Assembly: GCA_038214295.1 (NCBI GenBank)
Contig: JBBQSA010000011.1
Coordinates: 9,222-73,221 of the forward strand
Direction: 5' to 3'
Source of the DNA: SHZI01 sp038214295
GTDB taxonomy: Bacteria > Pseudomonadota > Gammaproteobacteria > Steroidobacterales > GCA-2729495
DNA length: 64,000 bases
The position numbers and the translations under genes were made by a program. Of this stretch, positions 56,110 to 63,866 are shown in pieces. Every line of letters starts with the position of its first letter. The stretch's first letter is position 1. The notes beneath the pieces are model-generated. The model was not told the DNA's origin and did no database searches. It saw only the letters and a program-made list of their open reading frames with translations.

Positions 56110-57612
56110 ATGGCCCGCAAGCACGACGTGTCCCGTTTCGATCCCGAGGGCGCGCGCCTGCCCATCAAGCTGGACGTCACCACCAACGGCGAGTTCGCCC
56201 CACTGCCCCTCCCACGGCACAGCGTGCTGGCCAATCAGCAGGCCATGGAACAGGTCGGGATCAACGCCCGGCGTCTCGGCATGAGCCGCCGGCAATTCGT
56301 CACCACGTCTGCCGGTGCCGCCACCACCCTGCTGGCTTTTAACGAGGTCCACGCGGCGCTCGGCAGGACCGGCAGCTTCTATGACGTGCCCCGGCTTGCC
56401 GCCCTCGACGCAGCGGCAGCGGATGCCTCGCTTGCCAAGCGCGAGTTCATCTTCGATATCCAGGGTCACCACGTGAATGCACTGGAGCACTGGAAGGCGC
56501 CGAACATGCTCACGGCGACCGGGCTCAAGTTCATGCCCCAGTCGAAGTGCGACTACCTGGACCCAAAGTCCGAGTACGGTCACCTGAAGTGCTTCACCAG
56601 CCAGGCCTTCGTGAAGGAAATGTTCCTCGACAGCGACACAGACATGGCGGTCCTCACCTTCACACCCACCACCTTTGATGACATGCCGCTCACGCAGGAC
56701 GAGGCCCGGGCCACCCAGGAGATGGTGTCTGCGCTGGACGGCAGCCGCCGGCTGCTGGTCCACGGCCGCGTCGTGCCGAACCTGCCGGGGGACATCGAGC
56801 GCATGCCGGAACTGGCTGACAAATGGAAGATTTCCGCCTGGAAGACCTACACCCAGGCTGATCCGGCCGGCGAGACCGGCTGGTGGCTGGACGACGAGGA
56901 GCACGGCGCAAGGCTGATCGAGATGGCCCGCAAGACGGGCGTGAAGACGATCTGCATCCACAAGGGCGTACCGCTGCCGACACCCTTCATGACCGGGAAG
57001 AACCGGAAGTTCGGTGGCTGTGGCGACGTGGGCAAGGCCGCCCGGCAGAATCCGGACATCAACTTCATCATCTACCACTCGGGCTACGACCTGAAGTTCC
57101 GCGGCGCCGAGTTCGTGCCCGGCAAGCACGAGATTGGCATCGACTCACTGGTCCAGTCGCTGCTCGATAACGGCGTGAAGCCGAACAGCAACGTCTACGC
57201 GGAACTCGGCACCACCTGGCGCTACCTGATGAAGGACCCCAACGAGGCGGCCCACGCCCTCGGCAAGCTGTTCCGGTACGTGGGCGAGAACAACGTAGTC
57301 TGGGGCACGGACTCGATCTGGTACGGCTCGCCCCAGGACCAGATCCAGGCCTTCCGCACCTTCCAGATCAGCGCCGAGTACCAGGAGAAGTTCGGCTATG
57401 CCGCCATCACCCCCGAACTGCGGGCGAAGGTGTTCGGCCTGAATGCGCTGAAGCCCTACGGGCTCGACGAGACGGCCATCCGCAGGGCCTTCCTGGGCGA
57501 CACCATGGACAAGGCCAAGGCCAGGAACGCGGAACGGCCCGACCCGACCTTCATGACCTACGGACCGCAGACGCGGCGGGAGTTCTTCGCCTTGCTGAAG
57601 GCGGGTGGCTGA
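56110..57612 (+). CDS. amidohydrolase with internal Tat signal
   Basis: A 500-residue metal-dependent hydrolase of the amidohydrolase-2 type. A twin-arginine motif MSRRQFVTTSAGAATTLLA occurs at about residue 58, far from the start, with a 57-residue N-terminal stretch that is codon-biased and conserved-looking. The catalytic domain has FDIQGHHVN, HKGVPLP, YHSGYDL and WGTDSIWYG, supplying the His/Asp metal and catalytic sites. Substrate unknown. ATG 56110 is chosen; an ATG at 56281 would start exactly at the Tat motif and is an alternative. Confidence 0.88.
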   Translation: MARKHDVSRFDPEGARLPIKLDVTTNGEFAPLPLPRHSVLANQQAMEQVGINARRLGMSRRQFVTTSAGAATTLLAFNEVHAALGRTGSFYDVPRLAALDAAAADASLAKREFIFDIQGHHVNALEHWKAPNMLTATGLKFMPQSKCDYLDPKSEYGHLKCFTSQAFVKEMFLDSDTDMAVLTFTPTTFDDMPLTQDEARATQEMVSALDGSRRLLVHGRVVPNLPGDIERMPELADKWKISAWKTYTQADPAGETGWWLDDEEHGARLIEMARKTGVKTICIHKGVPLPTPFMTGKNRKFGGCGDVGKAARQNPDINFIIYHSGYDLKFRGAEFVPGKHEIGIDSLVQSLLDNGVKPNSNVYAELGTTWRYLMKDPNEAAHALGKLFRYVGENNVVWGTDSIWYGSPQDQIQAFRTFQISAEYQEKFGYAAITPELRAKVFGLNALKPYGLDETAIRRAFLGDTMDKAKARNAERPDPTFMTYGPQTRREFFALLKAGG

Positions 57613-57744
57613 CGGTCAGAACCGCCAGGAGAACCCGATCGACGGCGTCATCCTGGGGATCAAGCCGGTCGCTGGCGAGTGCCACCCTGAAAGCGACCCC
57701 AAGTAGCGGTACTCTTCCGATTCGACAGTACGAAGGGACACGCA

Positions 57745-58335
57745 ATGAGCTGGATCATTCTTCTACTCCTGCTACTGGTGGCGGCCGTCGTCACCAGTCT
57801 CTATAACCGGCTGGTCACAGCGCGCAACGCCTACCGGAACGCATTCGCACAGATTGACGTACAGCTCACACGCCGCCATGACCTCGTGCCCAACCTGGTG
57901 GAGGTGGCAAAGCGTTACCTGCAGCACGAGCGCGAAACGCTGGAGGCGGTGATTGCCGCACGCGCGGCGGCCGTCGACGGCCTGCGCAACGCCGTGGCAA
58001 ACGTGTCAGACCCCGCTGCCCTCGCGAAATTGAGCTCGGTGGAGAACACGCTTGCCGGGGCGATGGGTCGGCTGCTGGCCGTGGCGGAAGCCTACCCGGA
58101 CCTGAAGGCCAACCAGACCATGGCGCAGCTCACTGAGGAAGTCACTGCGACTGAGAACAAGGTGGCCTTTGCCCGGCAGGCTTTCAATGACCAGGTGATG
58201 ACCTACAACAATGCGCGGGAGTCCTTCCCGGGCAACCTGATCGCCGGCTACTTCCGGTTCACGGCGGCCCAGCTGCTGCAGATCGAGTCCGCCACGAGGC
58301 GCGACGCCCCGAAAATCTCGTTCGACAAGGCCTGA
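57745..58335 (+). CDS. lemA: LemA family membrane protein
   Basis: A 196-residue LemA protein. N-terminal membrane segment MSWIILLLLLLVAAVVTSLYN followed by the family signature NRLVTARNAYRNAFAQIDVQLTRRHDLVPNLVE and a coiled-coil body. LemA is commonly encoded next to a membrane M48 protease (as here, 13 bp downstream), which suggests a shared membrane quality-control or cell-surface function. Precise role is unknown. Confidence 0.93.
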   Translation: MSWIILLLLLLVAAVVTSLYNRLVTARNAYRNAFAQIDVQLTRRHDLVPNLVEVAKRYLQHERETLEAVIAARAAAVDGLRNAVANVSDPAALAKLSSVENTLAGAMGRLLAVAEAYPDLKANQTMAQLTEEVTATENKVAFARQAFNDQVMTYNNARESFPGNLIAGYFRFTAAQLLQIESATRRDAPKISFDKA

Positions 58336-58348
58336 CCCGGGGTCCGCG

Positions 58349-60334
58349 ATGGACTTCTACGGCCGCCAGGAGCGGGCCCGGCGTGCCTCACGGTGGCTGG
58401 TGGTCGCGTTTGCGGTCGCGGTCACGATCGTGGTTCTCGCCGTCAACACGGTCGTGCTGGTGACGCTCGCGGTCCTGAACAGCGATGCCCCTGCGTTCCT
58501 GAACGTCGGGCGCTGGCTGGATACGCACCCCGGCACGGTCTTTATAACGACCATCCTGGTGTTGCTCGTTGTCGTCGGATCCAGCCTGTGGAAGATCGCG
58601 GCGCTACGGGCTGGCGGCAAGGTGGTCGCACGTGACCTTGGCGCGCGCCTTGTGAGAGGCGATGCCGCCGATCCCCTGCAGCGCCGCCTGCTCAACGTCG
58701 TCGAGGAAATGGCAATCGCCTCCAGTGTGCCGATACCTTCCGTGTACCTGCTCGAAGAGCCCGCGATCAACGCACTGGCGGCGGGCTATGCGCCGTCGGA
58801 GGCATCCGTGGTGGTGACGCGCGGCGCTCTGCTCGCCCTGGACCGGGATGAACTCCAGGGCGTCATCGGGCACGAGTTCAGCCATATCCTGTCCGGGGAC
58901 ATGCGGCTCAACACGCAGCTGGTGGGATTCCTGCACGGCCTGTTTGTCGTCAGCGAGCTGGGTCGGTGGCTGGGCCCCGGGAACCGGAACCGGGCGGACA
59001 AGCGGCGCGGGGGGCTGTTCGGCTGGGCGGGCATGGCGCTGTTCGTGGTTGGCCTCGTCGGCCTGTTCGTCGGCCGCCTGCTGCAGGCGGCCGTGGCCCG
59101 GCAGCGCGAGCGGCTGGCAGACGCGTCGGCCGTGCAATTCACCCGCGAGTCACGCGGCCTGCGCAATGCCCTGGTGAAGGTGGGCGCGCACCGGGTCGGC
59201 TCGCGGCTGGCCGGCATGGGCGTCGACCGGGTAAACCACATGCTGTTCGCGTCGCCGGGCAGGCTGGACTTTGCCACCCACCCGCCGCTGCTCGAACGTA
59301 TCCGTGCGCTCGACCCCAGCTTCCAGTCCGCGGAATTCGGCCACATGCGCCACGAGCTCGATGCGCGGGAGGCAGCATTTGCCGCCCCCCCTGCCGACCG
59401 TTCGGCCCAACGGCCAGGCCCCGGCGAACTCTTTGCCGAGGCCGTACCGGCCAACGCGGCAGCCATCGCCAGCCTCGTGGGAAATCCGGGGCCAGCCCAC
59501 GTCCGGTTCGCCGAGGGCATGCGCCGGTCGATGCCCGCCGACGTGCGGCTGGCTGCCAGCGACCCGCGCAAGGCCGAAGGCCTGCTGCTCGCCATTGCGA
59601 TTGGCACGCGTGATCGCGAGCTGCGGCTGGCCTTCGTCCGCACCCAGCTGGGCACAGGGGTCGCCGACAGTGTTTGTCAGTTCCTGCCAGTTGCCGACGC
59701 GATGCCACTGATCCAGCGCCTGCCCGCCGTGCTGCTGCTGATAGGGTCCCTGCGCCAGGCCCAACGGGCAGAGCGACTGCGGCTTGTCAGCGTAATTACC
59801 GGACTGGTCAGCCGCGGCGGCATCCCGACGATATTCGAGTACGCCCTGCGGAAATCGGCGCTGACCTTCCTCCGCGACGGCCTCAGGTCACCGCGCGACC
59901 GGTGGTACCTGCCAATGCGCGGTGTACAGAACGACCTGCAGCTACTCCTGAGCGTGGTCGCTGCGAACGGTGCGGACGGTAACCTTGCATCGGCCACACG
60001 CGCCTTCGCGGCTGGCTGGGCACGCTTGCCGCTCCTGCCTGTCCCGGTCGCACCTGGCTCCGCCGTGTGGGTCGGCCCGATGGATCGGGCGCTCGCACGG
60101 CTTGACCGCCTGTCGACAGTCGACAAGGAGTGCGTCGTGCAGGCGATGAGCGCGACAATTGGCCACGACGGGCTGCTTAACGTGGCAGAGGCCGAGCTCC
60201 TTCGGCTGTTCTGCGCGCTGTTGCATTGCCCCCTGCCTCCGTTGCTGGACGGGCTGCGCCCGACTGACGCCGTTTCTGACTCGCCGGGACGCGGCGACCA
60301 CCAGGAAAGAAAACAAGAACCCCGCGCTGGATGA
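58349..60334 (+). CDS. M48 family membrane metalloprotease with long C-terminal region
   Basis: A 661-residue protein. Two N-terminal membrane segments (VVAFAVAVTIVVLAVNTVVL, TVFITTILVLLVVVG), then the M48 core with zinc site GHEFSHILSGD (HExxH) and a further membrane segment after it (MALFVVGLVGLFVG). RERLADASAVQF supplies the third ligand region. After about residue 320 comes a ~340-residue C-terminal part with no family I recognise. HtpX-type proteases of this length are larger than usual (~290-450). Forms a module with lemA. Confidence 0.9.
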   Translation: MDFYGRQERARRASRWLVVAFAVAVTIVVLAVNTVVLVTLAVLNSDAPAFLNVGRWLDTHPGTVFITTILVLLVVVGSSLWKIAALRAGGKVVARDLGARLVRGDAADPLQRRLLNVVEEMAIASSVPIPSVYLLEEPAINALAAGYAPSEASVVVTRGALLALDRDELQGVIGHEFSHILSGDMRLNTQLVGFLHGLFVVSELGRWLGPGNRNRADKRRGGLFGWAGMALFVVGLVGLFVGRLLQAAVARQRERLADASAVQFTRESRGLRNALVKVGAHRVGSRLAGMGVDRVNHMLFASPGRLDFATHPPLLERIRALDPSFQSAEFGHMRHELDAREAAFAAPPADRSAQRPGPGELFAEAVPANAAAIASLVGNPGPAHVRFAEGMRRSMPADVRLAASDPRKAEGLLLAIAIGTRDRELRLAFVRTQLGTGVADSVCQFLPVADAMPLIQRLPAVLLLIGSLRQAQRAERLRLVSVITGLVSRGGIPTIFEYALRKSALTFLRDGLRSPRDRWYLPMRGVQNDLQLLLSVVAANGADGNLASATRAFAAGWARLPLLPVPVAPGSAVWVGPMDRALARLDRLSTVDKECVVQAMSATIGHDGLLNVAEAELLRLFCALLHCPLPPLLDGLRPTDAVSDSPGRGDHQERKQEPRAG

Positions 60335-60347
60335 GGCAGCGGCCCGG

Positions 60348-60647
60348 CTAGCGCAGCTCGCTCAGCGAGATGAGCAGGATCGTGCTGAGAATTCCCGTGA
60401 GTGCGCCCATGAACACATAGTCGGCAATGGTCTCCAGTCTGCGCTCCCTGGCCATGTCATCCGTGCGGATGGAGAGAAAGGACAGGAAGCTGGAGATTGC
60501 CAGTAGCACCGCGACGAGCGTCGTCAGTTCATCAATGAGCGTGGATTTCAATTTATCCGCGATGTGCAGCGAGGTGATGATGAACAGGCAGAAGCCCAGC
60601 AGGTTCGCCGAGGTGTTCAGGATGTGCTGGGACGTCTTGTTGGCCAT
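60348..60647 (-). CDS. small membrane protein, three helices
   Basis: A 99-residue protein with three hydrophobic segments (NLLGFCLFIITSLHIADKL, LTTLVAVLLAISSFLSFLS, YVFMGALTGILSTILLISL). Starts with ATG at 60647 and ends convergent with the M48 gene. Family unknown. No strong partner genes; it is probably monocistronic. Confidence 0.7.
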   Translation of the reverse strand: MANKTSQHILNTSANLLGFCLFIITSLHIADKLKSTLIDELTTLVAVLLAISSFLSFLSIRTDDMARERRLETIADYVFMGALTGILSTILLISLSELR

Positions 60648-60795
60648 GGGAGGGTCCTGCCGCCGGGCGTCGCGGCCGGATTATCCGCCCCAGAACCGCA
60701 GCCAGCCCGGCGCGCTTCGTGCTGTCATGAAAACTTAAGGAACCGGCTGCTACTGCGGGTCGCGAGCGGCACCCTGCCCGTGGCAGACCCTGCAC

Positions 60796-60826
60796 AAAAA
60801 AAACCCGGCACGAGGCCGGGTTTTTT
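60796..60826 (-). terminator. intrinsic terminator downstream of the VPxPA gene
   Basis: An ACCCGGC...GCCGGGT-type stem is flanked by A and T runs on the plus strand (A-tract 60796-60803, T-tract 60821-60826). Read on the minus strand it is a hairpin followed by a U-run, just after the stop of the secreted protein gene at 60846. It would also work for plus-strand transcription. Confidence 0.85.
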
Positions 60827-60845
60827 GTTTCGCCTGCTCCAGGGC

Positions 60846-61613
60846 TCAGGCGAGACGGCGCTTGACGACACCAAGCAGGCCCAGGGCCGAGCCGAACAGC
60901 CACACGGCTGCGGGAACCGGCACTACCGAAATGCTGGCGTCGTTGCCGACAATGTAGCCCGGGTCGCCGGACACGTAGCTGGACAACGTGTCACCAAAGA
61001 CCCAGTTCACGCCGTAGGCGACGTTGGAACCGTCACGCGGGGCACCAGTGCCGAGCCCGGCCCAGCCCGCAGTCAACTGCGCCACGGTGGGTGCCAGGAT
61101 CTGGAACCCGGCGAGATCCGCGAACGTAAGGCCGATCCCACTATTCGGCAGCCAGCTCTTATCGGTAACCTCGAAGATCTTCGCCTGCTTGTCGCTCAGG
61201 TCCGTAAAGCTGAGGTTATAGCCGTTGCTGTAGAGGGGCTGGAAGTTGCCGTCCGAAGGCTCATTGGCAACCACAGCGAACTTGGTGCCGGTGGGATCCG
61301 TGATCCAGAAGTTGAGATACGGCGCCACATAGGGGCCGCTCCCGACGGTAAAACGCGTCCGGTCATCTAGGCGGCTGATCTGCAGGTTGGTGATATCGCC
61401 CAGCGTGACGCCGTTGGCGTCATTGGAGCCGAACCCGCCTTTCTGACCGCCACTCACGATGAGGAACTCGGTCTGGGTCACGCCGACATTGATGGTCGGG
61501 GCATTCCGGATCTGGAACGACGTGAAGGCAGCGCTGGCCGGACCACTGACCATCACTGCGGCGAAGCCGCTGACGACAGCCAGGGTAGTGGCACGAATAC
61601 TATTGGGTTTCAT
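60846..61613 (-). CDS. exported protein with VPxPA/PEP-CTERM-type sorting signal
   Basis: A 255-residue exported protein. Signal peptide with cleavage near PASAA; the body is a beta-rich region with low cysteine content (NFWITDPTGTKFAVVANEP). The C-terminus VPVPAAVWLFGSALGLLGVVKRR is a textbook PEP-CTERM/VPxPA tail: the Pro-containing motif, a hydrophobic stretch and a basic end, recognised by exosortases for surface or matrix export. No exosortase gene is in the window. ATG 61613 has GAGGA upstream. It sits downstream of a CRP-like operator and promoter. Confidence 0.9.
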   Translation of the reverse strand: MKPNSIRATTLAVVSGFAAVMVSGPASAAFTSFQIRNAPTINVGVTQTEFLIVSGGQKGGFGSNDANGVTLGDITNLQISRLDDRTRFTVGSGPYVAPYLNFWITDPTGTKFAVVANEPSDGNFQPLYSNGYNLSFTDLSDKQAKIFEVTDKSWLPNSGIGLTFADLAGFQILAPTVAQLTAGWAGLGTGAPRDGSNVAYGVNWVFGDTLSSYVSGDPGYIVGNDASISVVPVPAAVWLFGSALGLLGVVKRRLA

Positions 61614-61733
61614 GGGTATGTCCTCGTAGGGTTGTTGACGGATAGATAGTGGGAACGGTGGTGACTGGTAGTTGCTAACTCGACAGTGCCTGCTGCACTG
61701 GGAACAATACTCAGCGACCATCGCTGTACGTAC

Positions 61734-61749
61734 TGTTCGGAAACGCACA
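61734..61749 (-). promoter_or_regulatory. putative Crp/Fnr-type operator and promoter of the sorted secreted protein
   Basis: On the minus strand TGTGCG-TTTC-CGAACA, one mismatch from the perfect dyads upstream of the two regulator genes. A -10-like TATTGT (minus strand, 61709-61704) lies so that the operator would centre about 44 bp upstream of the transcription start, close to class II Crp activation. The second copy of this arrangement is exactly 200 bp away at 61934-61949. Confidence 0.5.
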
Positions 61750-61774
61750 TAACGGATGCGGCTGGATCTACCAG

Positions 61775-61799
61775 AAAAAAAGCCCCGCTCTCGCGGGGC
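61775..61799 (-). terminator. intrinsic terminator (end of putative small RNA)
   Basis: Minus strand: GCCCCGC/GCGGGGC 7-bp stem with a 4-base loop, then seven T residues (A-tract 61775-61781 on plus). It lies inside the upstream region of the secreted protein gene, so a minus-strand transcript ends here and does not read on to that gene unless antitermination occurs. Confidence 0.8.
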
Positions 61800-61900
61800 C
61801 AATATCTGGGGGACTCTGAAACTGCTTGCCCTTGCTAGGGCATCTCCTGGGTGCGCTTCACGACAACCCTCATGCGACTGCGTATGCGTGAGGTTGATGG
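61775..61900 (-). ncRNA. putative small RNA or 5' leader element, Crp-like controlled
   Basis: A candidate ~126-nt minus-strand transcript: operator at 61934-61949, -10-like TACAAA at 61912-61907, start near 61900, intrinsic terminator ending near 61775. Internal dyads include GCCCT...AGGGC at 61828-61841 and CCTCA...TGAGG at 61868-61893. No open frame. It is not tRNA, tmRNA or 6S RNA as far as I can recognise. Could be a regulatory small RNA or an attenuator of the downstream gene. Confidence 0.45.
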
Positions 61901-61933
61901 GATGAATTTGTAAGCCCTCCGGAACCTTTCTAC

Positions 61934-61949
61934 AGTTCGAAACCGCACA
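61934..61949 (-). promoter_or_regulatory. putative Crp/Fnr-type operator upstream of the small RNA
   Basis: Minus strand TGTGCG-GTTT-CGAACT, two mismatches in one arm. Centred at -41.5 relative to a start at 61900, with TACAAA as -10: the class II arrangement. Flanking sequence also resembles that of the copy at 61734-61749 (GTTCG...CGCACATA in both). Confidence 0.45.
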
Positions 61950-62139
61950 TAGCTGTTTTTTCGTCATCCCCACATACGCTGGCATTCGTGACCAGCGTAT
62001 GCACCGCGCACTGTCGGAGACCTTGCCAGGGAACGACTTCTGCAGGGCTTTAAATGCAGCCTCCAAGCGCCTGTTTTGTTTGGTCACGGAGTCGCGCGCT
62101 GCTCCGTCGTCAGTATGTACGTCACAATACATATGACTA

Positions 62140-62155
62140 TGTGCGTCAGCGCACA
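62140..62155 (+). promoter_or_regulatory. perfect dyad operator upstream of first Crp/Fnr regulator
   Basis: TGTGCG-TCAG-CGCACA is a perfect 6-4-6 palindrome followed by GAG. A -10-like TACACT (62175-62180) lies about 27 bp downstream, placing the dyad centre near -40, a class II position. The gene starts 79 bp after the dyad. The segment 61950-62139 between the two divergent units has further hairpins: CATACGCTGG/CCAGCGTATG at 61973-62001 and ACGGAG/CTCCGT at 62086-62107. Confidence 0.65.
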
Positions 62156-62233
62156 GAGAGCGCCGCACCGCAGGTACACTGTTGACCGCGACCCATAGTG
62201 ACTTAGCCATTTTTCGGGGGAGCTTATTCAGTC

Positions 62234-62965
62234 ATGAACACCACAACTTATCCGGCACAGAACCTCTTGCTGGCAGCGCTGCCGGCCGCCCAGCTCAGCC
62301 ATTTCTCACGCCACCTGGAGCTCGTGGCCTTGCCGCTGGGCAAGGTGCTGTACGAGAGCGGCTACCGCCACACACACGTGTACTTTCCGACTGACTCGAT
62401 CGTGTCGCTGCTCTACCTTATGGAGGACGGGCACTCATCGGAGATCGCTGCCGTGGGCCGCGAGGGCCTGGTCGGGGTGCAACTCTTCATGGGTGGGGAG
62501 ACGATGCCCAATTGCGCAGTAGTACGGAGTGCTGGTTCGGCCTATCGCCTGAATTCCCGCGTGTTGAAAGACGAGTTCAGGCTCGGTACGTCGCTGCAGG
62601 ACTTGCTGCTGAGGTACGCTCAGGCATTGTTCACCCAGACAGCCTTGACGGCGGTCTGCAATCGTCACCACACGGTTGACCAGCAGCTGTGCCGGTCCCT
62701 CCTGCTCAGTCTGGACCGCCTGTCCTGCAACCAGTTGTCGATGACCCAGGAGCTGATGGCCAGCATGCTCGGGGTCCGCCGCGAGGGTGTTAACGAGGCG
62801 GCCGGCAAATTACAGGCCGCTGGCATCATCAGGTACAGCCGTGGACGAATCTCGGTAGTCTCCCGGGACGGCCTTGAGGCCCGCTGCTGCGAGTGTTACG
62901 AGGTGGTCAGGAAAGAGTTCCGGCGGCTGCTGCCGGCTGCCCTGCCCTTGGCGAACGCCGCGTGA
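62234..62965 (+). CDS. Crp/Fnr family transcriptional regulator
   Basis: A 243-residue regulator: cyclic-nucleotide-binding-like beta-barrel (residues ~30-120, GKVLYESGYRHTHVYFPTDS, GREGLVGVQLFMGG) and a C-terminal winged helix with recognition helix region LMASMLGVRREGVNEAAGKL. It lacks the Fnr cysteine cluster near the N-terminus, and the effector-pocket arginine seen in Crp is not apparent. Its own promoter carries the perfect TGTGCG dyad, so autoregulation is likely. Tandem paralogue 149 bp downstream. Confidence 0.93.
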   Translation: MNTTTYPAQNLLLAALPAAQLSHFSRHLELVALPLGKVLYESGYRHTHVYFPTDSIVSLLYLMEDGHSSEIAAVGREGLVGVQLFMGGETMPNCAVVRSAGSAYRLNSRVLKDEFRLGTSLQDLLLRYAQALFTQTALTAVCNRHHTVDQQLCRSLLLSLDRLSCNQLSMTQELMASMLGVRREGVNEAAGKLQAAGIIRYSRGRISVVSRDGLEARCCECYEVVRKEFRRLLPAALPLANAA

Positions 62966-62987
62966 TCTGGTGCTGCCTGCAGCATCT

Positions 62988-63003
62988 TGTGCGGCAGCGC
63001 ACA
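62988..63003 (+). promoter_or_regulatory. perfect dyad operator upstream of second Crp/Fnr regulator
   Basis: TGTGCG-GCAG-CGCACA differs from the first regulator's operator at a single spacer base and is also followed by GAG. It lies 110 bp upstream of the second regulator's ATG, in the 148-bp intergenic gap. The -10 is less clear (TAGCTT near 63025). Confidence 0.65.
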
Positions 63004-63113
63004 GAGCGGGATAGTTGAAATGCATAGCTTGCCAGCCAGGCCTTCGACACCGGGGCCGGTCTCAGGATTCGTCTGGCCTCGCGGAGGCCGCATGGCGCCA
63101 CAGGAGAATTCCC

Positions 63114-63818
63114 ATGCCATCGGCTGTTGACGCGCAGACTGCCAACCGCATTCTGGCCCTTGTGCCGCGCAAGGACCGCCAGCACCTGCTCGCCCGCTGC
63201 GACAAGGTCGCGCTCACCCCCGCCGACGAACTGTGCAAGCCGGGAGAGCGCATGGGATATGTATATTTCCCCATCGACAGTTTCGTGGCAATGGTTGCCC
63301 CGATCGATGAAGTGGTAATGCAGGTCGGGATGGTGGGCAGGGAGGGCGTGGTCGGCGCGTCGCTGATGCTTGGGGTGGATGATTCCTCCCTGCGTGGCAT
63401 TGTGCAGGGCGGCGGTTCCGCCTGGCGAATCAGCGCTGCGGACTTCCGGGAGGAGGCCGAGCGCAGCCCGTCCCTGCGGCAAAAGGTCAATCGTTATCTT
63501 TGTGTGCAGATCGGTCAGCTAGCCCAGAACGCCGGCTGCGCGCGCTTTCACCTGGTGGAAGCGCGCCTGGCCAGCTGGCTGCTGATGGCCCGGGACCGGG
63601 CCCACGGCAACGAGTTCTTTATTACCCACGAGTTTCTTGCCAACATGCTTGGCGTGCGCCGTGTCGGCGTGACCAATGCCGCCGGCGCGTTGCAGGCCCG
63701 CAAGCTGATCCGCTACAGCCGCGGCAACGTCACGATCCTGAACGGCCGCGGGCTCGAGTCAGCGGCCTGCGAATGCTACCGGACCGGCAAGGAGATGTAC
63801 GCGAGCGTACTCGGCTAG
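63114..63818 (+). CDS. Crp/Fnr family transcriptional regulator
   Basis: A 234-residue paralogue of the preceding regulator: N-terminal beta-barrel (GYVYFPIDSFVAMVAPIDE, GREGVVGASLMLG), dimerisation helix (LRQKVNRYLCVQIGQLAQNA), and winged helix with LANMLGVRRVGVTNAAGAL. C-terminus CECYRTG is shared with the first protein. ATG 63114 has AGGAG; the frame to 63015 covers the operator region and is not coding. It likely recognises the same TGTGCG dyad because the recognition helices are near-identical (LGVRRxGVxxAAG). Confidence 0.93.
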   Translation: MPSAVDAQTANRILALVPRKDRQHLLARCDKVALTPADELCKPGERMGYVYFPIDSFVAMVAPIDEVVMQVGMVGREGVVGASLMLGVDDSSLRGIVQGGGSAWRISAADFREEAERSPSLRQKVNRYLCVQIGQLAQNAGCARFHLVEARLASWLLMARDRAHGNEFFITHEFLANMLGVRRVGVTNAAGALQARKLIRYSRGNVTILNGRGLESAACECYRTGKEMYASVLG

Positions 63819-63866
63819 CTGCGATTGACTGCGCGCGATGCCTTTGTCACGAAGGAAGCGGTGAGT

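Noticed and set aside
61801..61920. possible tmRNA, 6S RNA or c-di-GMP riboswitch in the leader region
   Set aside because: None of the conserved cores (tag peptide with TPsiC arm, 6S bubble, GEMM tetraloop pattern) could be identified; kept only as an unassigned small RNA candidate.
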